Assembly: GCF_900090225.1 (NCBI RefSeq)
Contig: NZ_FMHY01000002.1
Location: forward strand, 3,658,001-3,722,000
Direction of reading: 5' to 3'
From: Micromonospora eburnea
GTDB taxonomy: Bacteria; Actinomycetota; Actinomycetes; Mycobacteriales; Micromonosporaceae
DNA: 64,000 nucleotides
Shown here: positions 31,805-41,300 of the stretch, in pieces
Layout: every line of letters starts with the position of its first letter
How positions within the stretch are numbered: position 1 is the stretch's first letter
Made by a program: the position numbers and the translations under genes
The notes under the pieces: generated by a model
Seen by the model: only the letters and a program-made list of their open reading frames with translations
What the model was told of the DNA's origin: nothing
The model's database searches: none

Positions 31805-33605
31805 CGGCCGGTCCTCTCCGCTGCGCCGGCACGGCGGGTGCCAGCCGGATCAGCTCGAACCCACTGTCGGACAGCACGTCGGGCAGCGCCCGGATCTCCT
31901 CGCGGTTCTGTTCCTGGACGTCGGGGGCCAGCTCGGGCCAGGGTCGCAGCGCGGGATGCCGCCGCCGGACGTCGTCGCGCGGCTCGCCGTACGTCCAGCC
32001 CTCCCCCTGCCGTTCTCGGCACCACCGCTCGTGTTCCAGTCGGGCGAGTTCGTCGATCCGGTCGTCGATGGCCTGCCCGGCGGCCGAGGCGTCGCCGGTG
32101 CCGCCGTGCCGGGGTGCCACGACGCAGCCGAGATCCAACAGCTTGGCGGCGATGTCCTGGACGTGGGCGCGGTTGGCCTGCCGCAGTGACTCGGGCAGAC
32201 CCGACCAGTCCACCATCGCGGGCGCCTCACCGAGGCGTACCCCGGCCCGCCGCTGGGCGTGCAGATACCGGTCGTGGATCTGCTGGGCCAGCCGTTCCGT
32301 GAGGTCCTCGGCGATCAGTCGGGCGTCGCAGGCATGGGTGAGCACCGGATAGAGGCGCAGCTTGCCGTGCACCTCGTCGAGCAGGTCGTGGCGGGAGTCG
32401 CCGTGGAAGGCCGCGGCGAGCGCCGCCTGCCGGTAGACCGGCACGAAGACGGCGGTCTCCGCTCCCCGCCAGAGCGCGGGTGTGTCCAGCACGAACTGCA
32501 GCCCCTTGCGCTCGTCCGGGGCGCAGAGATAGATCCGGTCGTAGCCGCCGGCGGCCAGTTGCGGCAGACCGGTGAGCCCGTCGAGGTCGACGTCGTACGC
32601 GGCGAGTCGGCAGACGGTGGCCAGGAAGGGGTAACGGGCGGCGGCCAGGGCGAGTTCGGTGCCGGCGTCGGGCGCCACGAGGTCCACGTGCAGGGGTGGG
32701 ACCGGCTCGCCGGTATGCGGGTCGGCCCGGCTCTCGCGCCAGTGCCGAGCGGTCTCCACCAGCAGGGCGCGGCGGAAGGCGCCGGTGCCGGCGATAAGGA
32801 CCCGCGCCGGCCGGCCGGCGGCGGGGCCGCGCAGCGGGTGGTGCCGGTGCAGCGCGCGGGCGGCGATGTCGTCGACGTGGAAGTAGTCGAGCCGCAGCCG
32901 GCTGGATCCGGCGGCGCCGAGCCGCCGCGCCTGCAGCGACAGGCACATCTCGGGGTCGTGGACCTGGACGTAGACCCGGGGCGTCTGCCGCCGGTCCTGG
33001 ATCAGTCGGCTGGCGGCGTTGGCGATGGCGTGGTTGCGGTCGTCGTTTCCGGTGCAGGCGTAGATGGTGCGGGCCATGGGCAGGCCGGCGCCGCGCAGCA
33101 CCTCGGCGCTGGTCGGGTCGCCGACGACGCCGAGGTAGCGGCGTTGGCGGTACTCCAGTGGGCCGAACGGTTCGGAGCGCACCACGACGACCCGTTCACC
33201 GTCGGCGAAGAGCCGGTCGGCGAGCATCTGGGCGAACTGGGAGTCACCACAGACCAGGGCGTGGCCGCGGGCCCGTCGGGCGCGCAGGCGGCGGATCTCG
33301 GCCGCCAGCAGCAGCCGGCTGGCCTCGGCGACGGCGAGCAGGGTGAACAGCGGGGCGGTGAAGCGGGCGACCTGCAACTGCCACGGGTAGGGGCCGGCCT
33401 CCTGGAACGGTTCGGCGCCGAGGACGAAGAGTTGGAGGTCGTAGTAGAGCACGTCGTACCGGTCGTGGAGGCTCTCCGGTCGGACCCGCATCAGGTGTTC
33501 GAACCCGAGGTAGCCGAGCACCAGAGAGAGCAGGCCGATGACTCCGAACACGATCCGCAGCCAGCGCGTGGTCGGGCGGACGAAGCCGGCGAGGGGTTGC
33601 GTCAT
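31794..33605 (-). CDS. Two-TM / TrkA-N / RyR-domain membrane protein
   Basis: A 603-residue protein. Two transmembrane helices (about 15-38, IVFGVIGLLSLVLGYLGF, and 85-108, FTAPLFTLLAVAEASRLLLA) flank a short loop that lacks a TVGYG potassium filter. An RCK/TrkA-N Rossmann domain follows (GHALVCGDSQFAQMLADRLF, ACTGNDDRNHAIANAASRL split at NDDRN), then a second Rossmann-like region (VLIAGTGAFRRALLVETARH). The C-terminus is an RyR domain: LARLEHERWCRERQGEGWTYG and HPALRPWPELAPDVQEQN. TM-TrkA-N-RyR proteins are known from comparative genomics of nucleotide-centred conflict systems. Its stop overlaps the SLOG gene start. I prefer ATG at 33605; an upstream frame to 33683 is Arg-rich. Confidence 0.82.
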   Translation of the reverse strand: MTQPLAGFVRPTTRWLRIVFGVIGLLSLVLGYLGFEHLMRVRPESLHDRYDVLYYDLQLFVLGAEPFQEAGPYPWQLQVARFTAPLFTLLAVAEASRLLLAAEIRRLRARRARGHALVCGDSQFAQMLADRLFADGERVVVVRSEPFGPLEYRQRRYLGVVGDPTSAEVLRGAGLPMARTIYACTGNDDRNHAIANAASRLIQDRRQTPRVYVQVHDPEMCLSLQARRLGAAGSSRLRLDYFHVDDIAARALHRHHPLRGPAAGRPARVLIAGTGAFRRALLVETARHWRESRADPHTGEPVPPLHVDLVAPDAGTELALAAARYPFLATVCRLAAYDVDLDGLTGLPQLAAGGYDRIYLCAPDERKGLQFVLDTPALWRGAETAVFVPVYRQAALAAAFHGDSRHDLLDEVHGKLRLYPVLTHACDARLIAEDLTERLAQQIHDRYLHAQRRAGVRLGEAPAMVDWSGLPESLRQANRAHVQDIAAKLLDLGCVVAPRHGGTGDASAAGQAIDDRIDELARLEHERWCRERQGEGWTYGEPRDDVRRRHPALRPWPELAPDVQEQNREEIRALPDVLSDSGFELIRLAPAVPAQRRGPADGA

Positions 33606-33919
33606 CGAGCGGCTCTCGTGCCGGCGGGGCCGTCGGGACACGCGCCGACCACGCCGGGGCACCGGGATCGACGCCGCGGCCACCAGGTTGCGACCATGAG
33701 CCTTATGGTATTGGACGTAGTCGATCGCGATGGTGCTCGGCGCACCTGACCGATCGGCTCTTTTCGCAGGTGAGCCCGAGCCGATGGCCGGCGAGGGTCC
33801 GCCTCGTTCGCTACGTACGGCTACGATTTGAAGACGGCCCGAAGCCGGCGTACGAACGGAGCGGACCGCGGTACGGGAATGCCTGGTGCCCAGACCGGAG
33901 CTACCGGAGGATCAGGAAG

Positions 33920-36106
33920 ATGGACGTACTCGGACCACCGGCGGTCGGTCCGGTCAATCCGTTCTCCGCCACGGCCGTCGCCCGCGTGAGCGAGGACGGC
34001 GCGGACGCCATCACGGTGGTCACGGTCGCCATCCGCGACGCGCTCGCTCACCTCGACAACTATCTGCGCACCGGGGACGGCGGGACGGTCGCTGTGGTCG
34101 GCGACTACGGCACCGGCAAGACCCATCTCGCGGTCGAGTTGCTGGCTCATGCCCGACGGGCCGACCATCCGGCCGGGAGGGCCGTCTACCTCGACGCGCC
34201 GGCCGACACGTTCCTGTCGTTGAGCCGCCGGTTCCTGGGCCGGCTGTCCCGCGACGCGGTTCGTGCCCTCGTCGCGGAGCGGCGGGCGGAGTCGCCCGCC
34301 CCGCCCACGGCGCGCGACGGCGACCGGGAGCCGGCCGACCGGCTGCTCGCCGGGCGGTTACGCGAGGAGCTGGCCGAGGTCACCGCCGACCCGTCCTTCG
34401 GCACGGTCCTGGCGATGCTGCTCGATCCCGCCACCGAGGCGATGGCCTGGGACTGGTTGATGGGCTATCCACCCGGGCCGGCGCTGGTGGCCGCCGGGGT
34501 CACCGCGCGGGCGGACGTGGAGTCCGGCGCGGTGGAGACGATGGGCGTGCTCGCCCTGCTGCACGGGCGCCGGCACGAACGCTTCGTCCTGGTGCTCGAC
34601 GAGCTGGACAAGATCCTCTCGGCGGCCGGGCGGCCCGGTGACGAGATCATGGCCCGCTTCGCGCGGATGATCGGGGTCTTCGGGTCGGCCGGGGCGTTCC
34701 TGGTCATCGCCGGGCTGCCCGACATGCTCCATCTACTCAGTCCGGACGTGCGGCAGCGGATCGGGCCGATCGTGCGGATGTCGGCGTTGAGCGCGGCGGA
34801 CGTCCAGGAGTTCATCCGGCGAAGCCAGCTGCGGGCGTTCGGCCAGGCCCGGCTCGCGCCGTTCACGGAGGAGACCACCGAATACCTCACCAATCTGGCC
34901 GACGGGGTGCCGCGCCGGACGATCCGGCTCTGCTACCACCTCTACCAGCGGGCGGCACTGGCGCGTACGCCGGTGACCCACCAGATGGTCCGCGAGGCGA
35001 TCCGGGTGCAGTTCGACCTGGCCAGCCGGCAGGATGTCGGCGCGGACGTGCGGCGGGTGCTCACCCAGGACGGTTGGTCGTACCAGCGGGACCATCTGGT
35101 GGGGTCGATGCGGGACCTGCCGGTCGACTTCTGGGTGCCGCTGGACGAGCAGGACGCCGGCTGCTGCGTGCTGCTGTCCGAGTCGGTGCTCAAGGCCGAG
35201 GAGGTCGACGAGCTGAATCGCCGGGTGGTGGCGATCCGGGCGGCGGTGCCGGACAGTGAGGTCATCCTGGTCGTCGTCGGGCACCTGCCGGCGGACCACG
35301 CCGCGGAACTCGCGGCCACGTTCAGCCTGGAGCCGATCGTCTACGACCCGCAGACGTTCGCCGAGGACCTGTCGGGCAGCGTCAAGGCGTTGATGCGCCG
35401 GCTGGAGCAGGTGGTCGGCGCGGACGCGCTGACCTCGGTACGGCAGCGGGTCGAGCGCATCCAGCGTCAACAGAGCAACACCCAGCGGTCCATCGAACGG
35501 TTGTCATACCAGCTCGACGAGATGCGCGGTGAGCTGCACGAGGACCTCAGAGGTTCGCGGCTCGACGCCGGCTCCACGGTCCGGCGCGGGCCGGCGACCG
35601 GCGTCGTGTCGCCGTTGCCGGGCCGGGTGACCCGCGTCTTCGTCGAGGCGATCCAGGCGCTCGATCAGCTCACCGGCTTCGAGCGTCACCTGCAGGACGC
35701 GTTCACCCCGCCACGGTCCGGGACGGGGCGGTCGACCGAGGAGGGTGGGGCACCGCTGCGGTCGCGGCTACGCTCCCGGGACGTGCAGCGGGCCCTGGGT
35801 ACGTCGATGGTGCTGCGGCGGCTGATCGAGGCGTTCCGGTACGGCGTCGAACAGTGGTACGAGCGGCACTCCCGCGACCCGCAACCGGCCGACCTGGAGC
35901 AGTTGGACCGGCTCTGCGAGACCTACGACGGGATCGCCGAATACCTGCCGTTGTTCCAGCTCGACGCGTTGGGTGACCTGGCCACCCCCGCCATGGACGG
36001 CGACGACGCGACAGAGCCGCCGGACCGGTCACGCGGCTGGTCCGGGGCGAGGTCGGTGTTCCACGGGCTGAGCGGCCACGTACGGCAGTTGATGGTGCCC
36101 GTCTGA
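33920..36106 (+). CDS. P-loop (AAA/STAND-like) ATPase of a putative SLOG/RyR system
   Basis: A 728-residue cytoplasmic protein. Walker A GDYGTGKTH is at residues 61-69, Walker B RFVLVLDELDKIL near 230, and a sensor-like IAGLPDMLHLL follows; a helical lid and winged-helix-like region (YLTNLADGVPRRTIRLCYHLY) extend to about 410. The second half has a Rossmann-like segment (VILVVVGHLPADHAAELA), a coiled coil (VRQRVERIQRQQSNTQRSIERL) and a helical C-terminus. Similar ATPases occur with effector or sensor domains in conflict systems. It is divergent from the TrkA-N/RyR-SLOG operon. ATG at 33920 has GGAGG nine bases upstream. I do not recognise a named family. Confidence 0.72.
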   Translation: MDVLGPPAVGPVNPFSATAVARVSEDGADAITVVTVAIRDALAHLDNYLRTGDGGTVAVVGDYGTGKTHLAVELLAHARRADHPAGRAVYLDAPADTFLSLSRRFLGRLSRDAVRALVAERRAESPAPPTARDGDREPADRLLAGRLREELAEVTADPSFGTVLAMLLDPATEAMAWDWLMGYPPGPALVAAGVTARADVESGAVETMGVLALLHGRRHERFVLVLDELDKILSAAGRPGDEIMARFARMIGVFGSAGAFLVIAGLPDMLHLLSPDVRQRIGPIVRMSALSAADVQEFIRRSQLRAFGQARLAPFTEETTEYLTNLADGVPRRTIRLCYHLYQRAALARTPVTHQMVREAIRVQFDLASRQDVGADVRRVLTQDGWSYQRDHLVGSMRDLPVDFWVPLDEQDAGCCVLLSESVLKAEEVDELNRRVVAIRAAVPDSEVILVVVGHLPADHAAELAATFSLEPIVYDPQTFAEDLSGSVKALMRRLEQVVGADALTSVRQRVERIQRQQSNTQRSIERLSYQLDEMRGELHEDLRGSRLDAGSTVRRGPATGVVSPLPGRVTRVFVEAIQALDQLTGFERHLQDAFTPPRSGTGRSTEEGGAPLRSRLRSRDVQRALGTSMVLRRLIEAFRYGVEQWYERHSRDPQPADLEQLDRLCETYDGIAEYLPLFQLDALGDLATPAMDGDDATEPPDRSRGWSGARSVFHGLSGHVRQLMVPV

Positions 36107-36148
36107 CCCACCGGGCGCTGCCCTGGCGGCGCGACGCGGCGTCCGTGG

Positions 36149-37309
36149 TCACCGATCCGGTTCGAGCGTCCTGGTCGGCGGGACCTCACGTGCCCGGGGC
36201 AGCCCGGCGTCGACGTCCGGCGGCGTTGCGGCGGAGCGCCGGTCGAGCAGCACGGTGGCCAGCGCGTGGATGGAGTTGATCACGATGATCGCGACGGCGA
36301 CGACCCCGACGGTGCCGGGAAAGTTGCGCTCCAGCACGAGGGCGAGGATCACGGCGGTCAGCCCGTTCTGCTGCCCCCAGGCGAGGTAGCGCCGATCGGC
36401 CGCCGGCAGGCCGCGCGAGATGGGCAGGGACACCAGCAGGTGGGCGGCCACCGCGGCCAGGCCGAGCAGCAGTCCTTCGCGCACGTGGACCCCCCGCACG
36501 AGCAGCAGGCCGAGCAGGAAGGTGGCGACGAGGTAGGCGGCCTGGGTGGATCGGCCGACGACGGGACCGAGCCGTGGCCGGAAGAAAAGCCCGGCGATCG
36601 CCAGGCCGAGCATGAGGAACTGCCAGGCCGCGAAGAGCACGAGCACGACCAGCAGGGCGACGGCCGTCCAGCGCAGGGTCGCCCGGGTACGCGGCCCGGC
36701 GGGGCTGCCTTCCCGGAGCCCGGCGGCCCGCAGGGCCCACCACAGCAGCCCGGCGACCGCGGCGAGGGCGAGGTTGGCGCCGAGGCCGAGCAGCAGGTCG
36801 ACGGGGCGGTCGCCGAGCAGGCCGGGCGCGCTGCCGCTGCCGCCGCCGCGCAGGTCCAGCGCGACCGCGGAGAAGTAGACGGTCACCAGCACGGTCACCG
36901 GGTCGTCGAACGACGCCCAGATCGACAGGATCGAACGGGCCCGGGGCGACGTCCGGTCCGGTCGGCTCATCGCGGCGACCGCCAGCGGGTCGATCTGCGC
37001 GACGGCCACACCGAGGACCAGCGCCGCCGGGTCGTGGAAGGCCAGGAACATGACCCCGGCGATGAGCGCGGCCTTGGCGATCACCCCGACCGTGACGGCG
37101 AGCAGCACCGTGGACAGGTGGGCGCGGACCTCGGCGAGGCTGACGTCCCGGGTGCTGCCGACCAGCCCCACCGCCAGCAGCGTCGAGGCGAGCAGGAGGT
37201 ATGCCGGGGAGCTGTCCAGCCGGTCAAGGTCGCCGGCCCAGGCCACCAGCAGGCCGGCCAGCCCGGCGCCGACCACGGCCGCCGTCCGCGCCAGAGGGTG
37301 CCCCGCCAT
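36149..37309 (-). CDS. Cation/proton antiporter (CPA-type)
   Basis: A 386-residue integral membrane protein with about eleven hydrophobic helices. The transport core is visible: LVLGVAVAQIDPLAVAAM and SILSIWASFDDPVTVLVTVYFS (split at WASFDDPVTV), where acidic residues lie in the positions of the ion-binding ND/DD motif of Na+/H+ antiporters; a GQQNGLTAVILALVLERNFPG block (split at LTAVIL) is in the last third. The ATG at 37309 follows two bases after the stop of the preceding gene, making it the last gene of the fxsA-fxsT-unknown operon. A role in counteracting ion flux linked to that system is only an inference. Confidence 0.82.
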   Translation of the reverse strand: MAGHPLARTAAVVGAGLAGLLVAWAGDLDRLDSSPAYLLLASTLLAVGLVGSTRDVSLAEVRAHLSTVLLAVTVGVIAKAALIAGVMFLAFHDPAALVLGVAVAQIDPLAVAAMSRPDRTSPRARSILSIWASFDDPVTVLVTVYFSAVALDLRGGGSGSAPGLLGDRPVDLLLGLGANLALAAVAGLLWWALRAAGLREGSPAGPRTRATLRWTAVALLVVLVLFAAWQFLMLGLAIAGLFFRPRLGPVVGRSTQAAYLVATFLLGLLLVRGVHVREGLLLGLAAVAAHLLVSLPISRGLPAADRRYLAWGQQNGLTAVILALVLERNFPGTVGVVAVAIIVINSIHALATVLLDRRSAATPPDVDAGLPRAREVPPTRTLEPDR

Positions 37310-37311
37310 CC

Positions 37312-38322
37312 TCAGGCCGCAGGCTCCGTGAGCTGCCGCGCCACCGTCCACATGGCGTCGTCGGCCTGGCTGACCGCGTCCTGGTCGAGGGTGACCCCGA
37401 CCAGGTAGTCGTCCGGGGCGAGACGGTAGTAGTAGACGGCCCCCATCTCCACGTCGAGCACCAGCCGCGCGACGTCGCCGACGACGGCCCGGCGCAGGTC
37501 CCGGCTGACCTGCAAGGCCAGCAGCGACAGGTCGGCGGCGAGGCGCTGGTAGCGGCTGCGGCGGTCGGTCACCGTGATGCCACGGTTGAAGAACGGCGCC
37601 AGCTCCGGGTGCTCCAGGATGTCGACCGCCGCCACCTGCTCCCCCGCCCGGTGGTGGCTGAGGTAGTGCAGCCCGGCGGGGCGCAGCGCCGCGGCGAGGA
37701 TCCCGCCGGGCTCGATCGAGCCGCCGACGTGGGGCGGGACGGCGTCGCCGGACGGCGCTGACGGGTCCGACGACGGCTGCCCGTTGCCGGCGGTGAGCCA
37801 GCCGCCAGGGTTCTGCGACCGTTGCCGTACCAGCCGGCGCAGGTCGGTGGCGAGCCCGGCGGCGGCCCGGTCGATCTCGTTGGCCGTGGTCGGGTCGGCC
37901 ACCGCGCCGGGGGCGGCGGGCGGGGTCGCGCCGAAGCCCACCACGTGCTCGTTGGCGACCACCGAGTTGCAGAAGACGAGACCGGCGCGGGTCTGGGCGA
38001 CCGTACGGATCAACGCCCCGCTCTGCAGTTCTCCCAGCCGCCGGTTGAGTTCGTTCGCCCGGTAGACCAGCTGGGCGCCCACCCGGCGGTGGACGTTACG
38101 GCGCTGCGCCGGGTCGGCGTCGTCGACCGCGACCGGGGCGGACTCGTGCGCCAGCAGGTCCAGTGCGAAGTCGAGCACCCCGGCGGTGTAGTGCGCGATG
38201 TGGTAGACGCCGCAGCCGCGCACCAGCAGCGCCCGGCACAGGTTCCGCTTCTTGAGGAAGCCTGGGACGTCCTGCTCGGCCGACTCCTCCACCACGGCGT
38301 CGAGCAGCTGCGGATCCGTCAC
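37312..38322 (-). CDS. Hypothetical protein of the FxSxx-COOH operon
   Basis: A 336-residue soluble protein that I cannot place. The N-terminal half is helical (FLKKRNLCRALLVRGCGVYH, VYRANELNRRLGELQSGALIR split at NRRLGEL) with a Gly/Ala/Pro linker; the last 110 residues contain LVLDVEMGAVYYYRLAPDDYLVGVT (split at VYYYRL) and ADDAMWTVARQLTE, a beta-alpha pattern reminiscent of Roadblock/LC7 domains that regulate GTPases. The GTG at 38322 has GGAG seven bases upstream and lies 11 bases after the fxsT-like stop; the antiporter follows after two bases. Cotranscription with fxsA and fxsT is very likely. Confidence 0.6.
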   Translation of the reverse strand: MTDPQLLDAVVEESAEQDVPGFLKKRNLCRALLVRGCGVYHIAHYTAGVLDFALDLLAHESAPVAVDDADPAQRRNVHRRVGAQLVYRANELNRRLGELQSGALIRTVAQTRAGLVFCNSVVANEHVVGFGATPPAAPGAVADPTTANEIDRAAAGLATDLRRLVRQRSQNPGGWLTAGNGQPSSDPSAPSGDAVPPHVGGSIEPGGILAAALRPAGLHYLSHHRAGEQVAAVDILEHPELAPFFNRGITVTDRRSRYQRLAADLSLLALQVSRDLRRAVVGDVARLVLDVEMGAVYYYRLAPDDYLVGVTLDQDAVSQADDAMWTVARQLTEPAA

Positions 38323-38333
38323 CTCGTCACTCC

Positions 38334-41300
38334 TCAGCTCTGCGGCACGTCGATGTCGGTGTCGGTCAAGGCGGAGGGGCCGTCGGCGGAGGGGCCGTCG
38401 CGCAGGGCGCGGATCGCGGCGAGATTGGCGGCGGCGTCGATGCTGCACGGATGGCGCCGGCCCAGGTAGTGCACGCAGGTCTGGTGCGTCTCCTCCTGGA
38501 GCCGGGCGGCGTCGTCGAATTCGCCGCGGGTGGCCAGGTGGCCGGCCTGCGCGGTGGCCGCCGTCAGGGCCCACGGGTGGGCGTCGCCGAGCCGGGTACG
38601 CAGTGCCCGCAGACCCCGTTCACCGTCGCGGACCGCCTGGTCGTACTCACCGGCGCCGCGTTGGAACACGCCGAGGTTGACCGAGCAGGCCGCACTGAAC
38701 GGATGGCCGGGTTCGAGCTGCCGCTCGTAGCCGCGCAGGCAGCGGATGGCGTGCTGAACGGCGATGGCGGCGTCGCCGGTGCGGTAGTAGTCCACGGCCA
38801 GGCTGAGCAGGCTGGACCGGGTGAGCGGGTGGTCCTCGCCGAGGTGGTCGCGGTAACCGCGGAAGGTCTCGGTGCTGCGCTTCTTGGCGGCGATGGTGAG
38901 GCCGAGGCGGCGCTCGGTGACCGCGAGGCTGCGGTTGACGCGCAGCTCGTCGAGGTGGCCGGCGGCCTGCAGTTCGTGGACGCGTTCCAGCGCCTCGCGC
39001 AGGGTGGCGAGCGACTGGTCGTACTCGCCGACCTCCCGCTCGAAGCTGCCCACCTGGCACGACGCCCGCCAGGTCCGCGGATCCTCCGGGCCGAACAGCG
39101 CCATCCGCCGGTCGCGTTCCTGGCGGGCGAGCCGCAGCGCCTCCCGGGCGTCCCCGGTGAGCAGGAAGGAGATCGCGAGGTTGTTGACCGCCATCCGGGT
39201 GTTGGGATGGTCGTCGCCGACCACCTCCTGGAAGCCGGCGAAGGTGGCCTGGTCCTCGACCAGGGCATCCTCGAAGCGGCCGAGCCCGCGCAGGTCACCG
39301 CCCCGTCCGCGACCGGCGATCAGGGTACGGAAGTGCCGCAGTCCGTGGCGGCGGCGCTGCTCGCTGAGCACCTCCTCGTCGAGGCGCAGGGCGTCCTGGT
39401 AGTGGCCCAGCGCCCGGTGCAGGTTGGCGGTCTGGACGAACAGCCGCATCGTCAACTGGTCGGGGTCGCCGGCGGCCCGCCACCGCTCACACGCCGGCTC
39501 GGCCAGTTGCAACGCGGACTGCCACGCGTCGCTGTCGTTGAGGAGATAGAGGTAGCGCAGCTGCTTGACGACCCAGTGCCGGACCTGCCGGTCGTCCGTC
39601 TCCAGCGCGCCGGAGGGCACGAGGTGTCGCTGTAGCTCGTCGAAGATGTCGGCGTAACGGGGGTCGTCGGCCTCCGGATCGGTCGGCGCGTACCCGGCCA
39701 GGCCGTGCAGGACCTGGCGGTGCCGCTCGCGCCGCTGCGGCTCGCTGATCCCCTCGCGCAGCAGGACCTGGATGGCCCGGTGCATCCGCAGCGCCGCACC
39801 GTGCCCCCAGTCGACGTCGTACAACCCGAAGCGCGCCCCGACGGTCAGCACGAGATCGATCTCGCCGGCGGCGAGCAGCAGCTCCTGCGGGTCGACGCCG
39901 GCCGCGGCGGCGAGCTGGGTCAGCATCGACGCCGATCGCAGCAGCGGCAGCCCGATGCCCTCGGGTGAGAGGAACGCGCTGAGTTCGGCGAGGTGGATCG
40001 CCAGGGGGCCGAACTCGGTGTGCTGGAGGGTGGACAGCGTGATGTCCAGGACGCGGGCGACGGTGGAGGTGCGCGATCCGGGGATCCGCTCGGCCTGGTC
40101 CACGTCGGGGCGTAGGCGCAGCCGGGCCAGCAGCTCGGCGACGCACCGGCTCACCGCATCGAGGCTGGGTACGCCGTCACGCTCCAGCGCCCGGGCGCTC
40201 TGGCGGATCCACGCGGTGGCCAGCCGCAGGGCCAGCGGCAGGTGCTCCAGGGCGGCAGCGATGGACCGGGCGTCGTGGGTGCTGATCCCGAGCACCCGCC
40301 GCAGCATGGCGACGCTCTCGTCCCCGGTGAACGCCGCGACCTCCAGCGGCGCGGGCAGGTTGGACGAACCGTCGTCCCGGGAGGTGATCAGCACGTGCCC
40401 GGCACCGGAGCGGGGCATCAGGTCGGCGGACAGCACGGTCCCGTCGTCGGCGTTGTCATAGACCAGCAACCACCGGGTGACAGCGCCGCGGGGCGTCGAC
40501 AGCGCGACCAACGCCGACTCGGCGGCCCCGGCGCCGTCCACCGCGTTGATCTCGTCGGCCAGCTCGCCGAGGCTCGCCTGCACGGTCTCCCGGTCCTGCG
40601 CCGGGATCCACCAGACCAGGTCGTAGTCGTAGGCGAACCGGTGGGCGAACTCGCGGGCGAGTTCGCTCTTGCCGACGCCGGCGCCGCCGGTGAGGGTCAC
40701 CGGGCCGCTGCTGTCGGTCAGCCGATCGCGCAGCCGTTCCAGGTATTCGCCCCGGCCGACGAAGGATTCGTTGCGCGGCGGCAGGTTGGTCCGCAACCGG
40801 CGGTCCGTCTCGCCGGGATAGCGGGAGGCCACCCGCGGGTCCCCGCCGGGCTGGGCCGGGGCGATCAGACCGAGCCGGCTCAGCAGCAGCGACTGCGCCC
40901 GGGGCCCGTCGGCGGTCCGCAGGTCGACGACCCGGCTCGGGTCGACCCGCTGCGCCGGATCCCGGCCGGTGGTCAGCACACCGAGCACCTCGACGTCGTC
41001 GGCGTCGGCACCCGTCGGCGGGGCGGCGAGTCGGGTGCCGACCGCGCGGAGCACGCTCGGGGACAGCACCGCCAGGACGGTGGTGTCCGCCTCGACCACC
41101 ACCGGAGCACCGGGCCGCACGGCGCGGCGCTGCACCCGGACGTCGGCCCGCCGTAGCTGCCCGCCGATCCAGTCGGCCCACGGCCGGTCGACGGGGTCGT
41201 ACAGCACGACAATGTCGTCGATGCTCTCCGCCCGTTCCAGCAGCACGCCTCGCCGGTAGCGGCGGCGGATCCGCTCCGGCACCACCGCCGCGGCGACCAC

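Noticed and set aside
31794..33605. Ordinary two-TM potassium channel with RCK domain
   Set aside because: The loop between the two membrane helices lacks any TVGYG-like filter, and the C-terminal RyR domain is not part of potassium channels.
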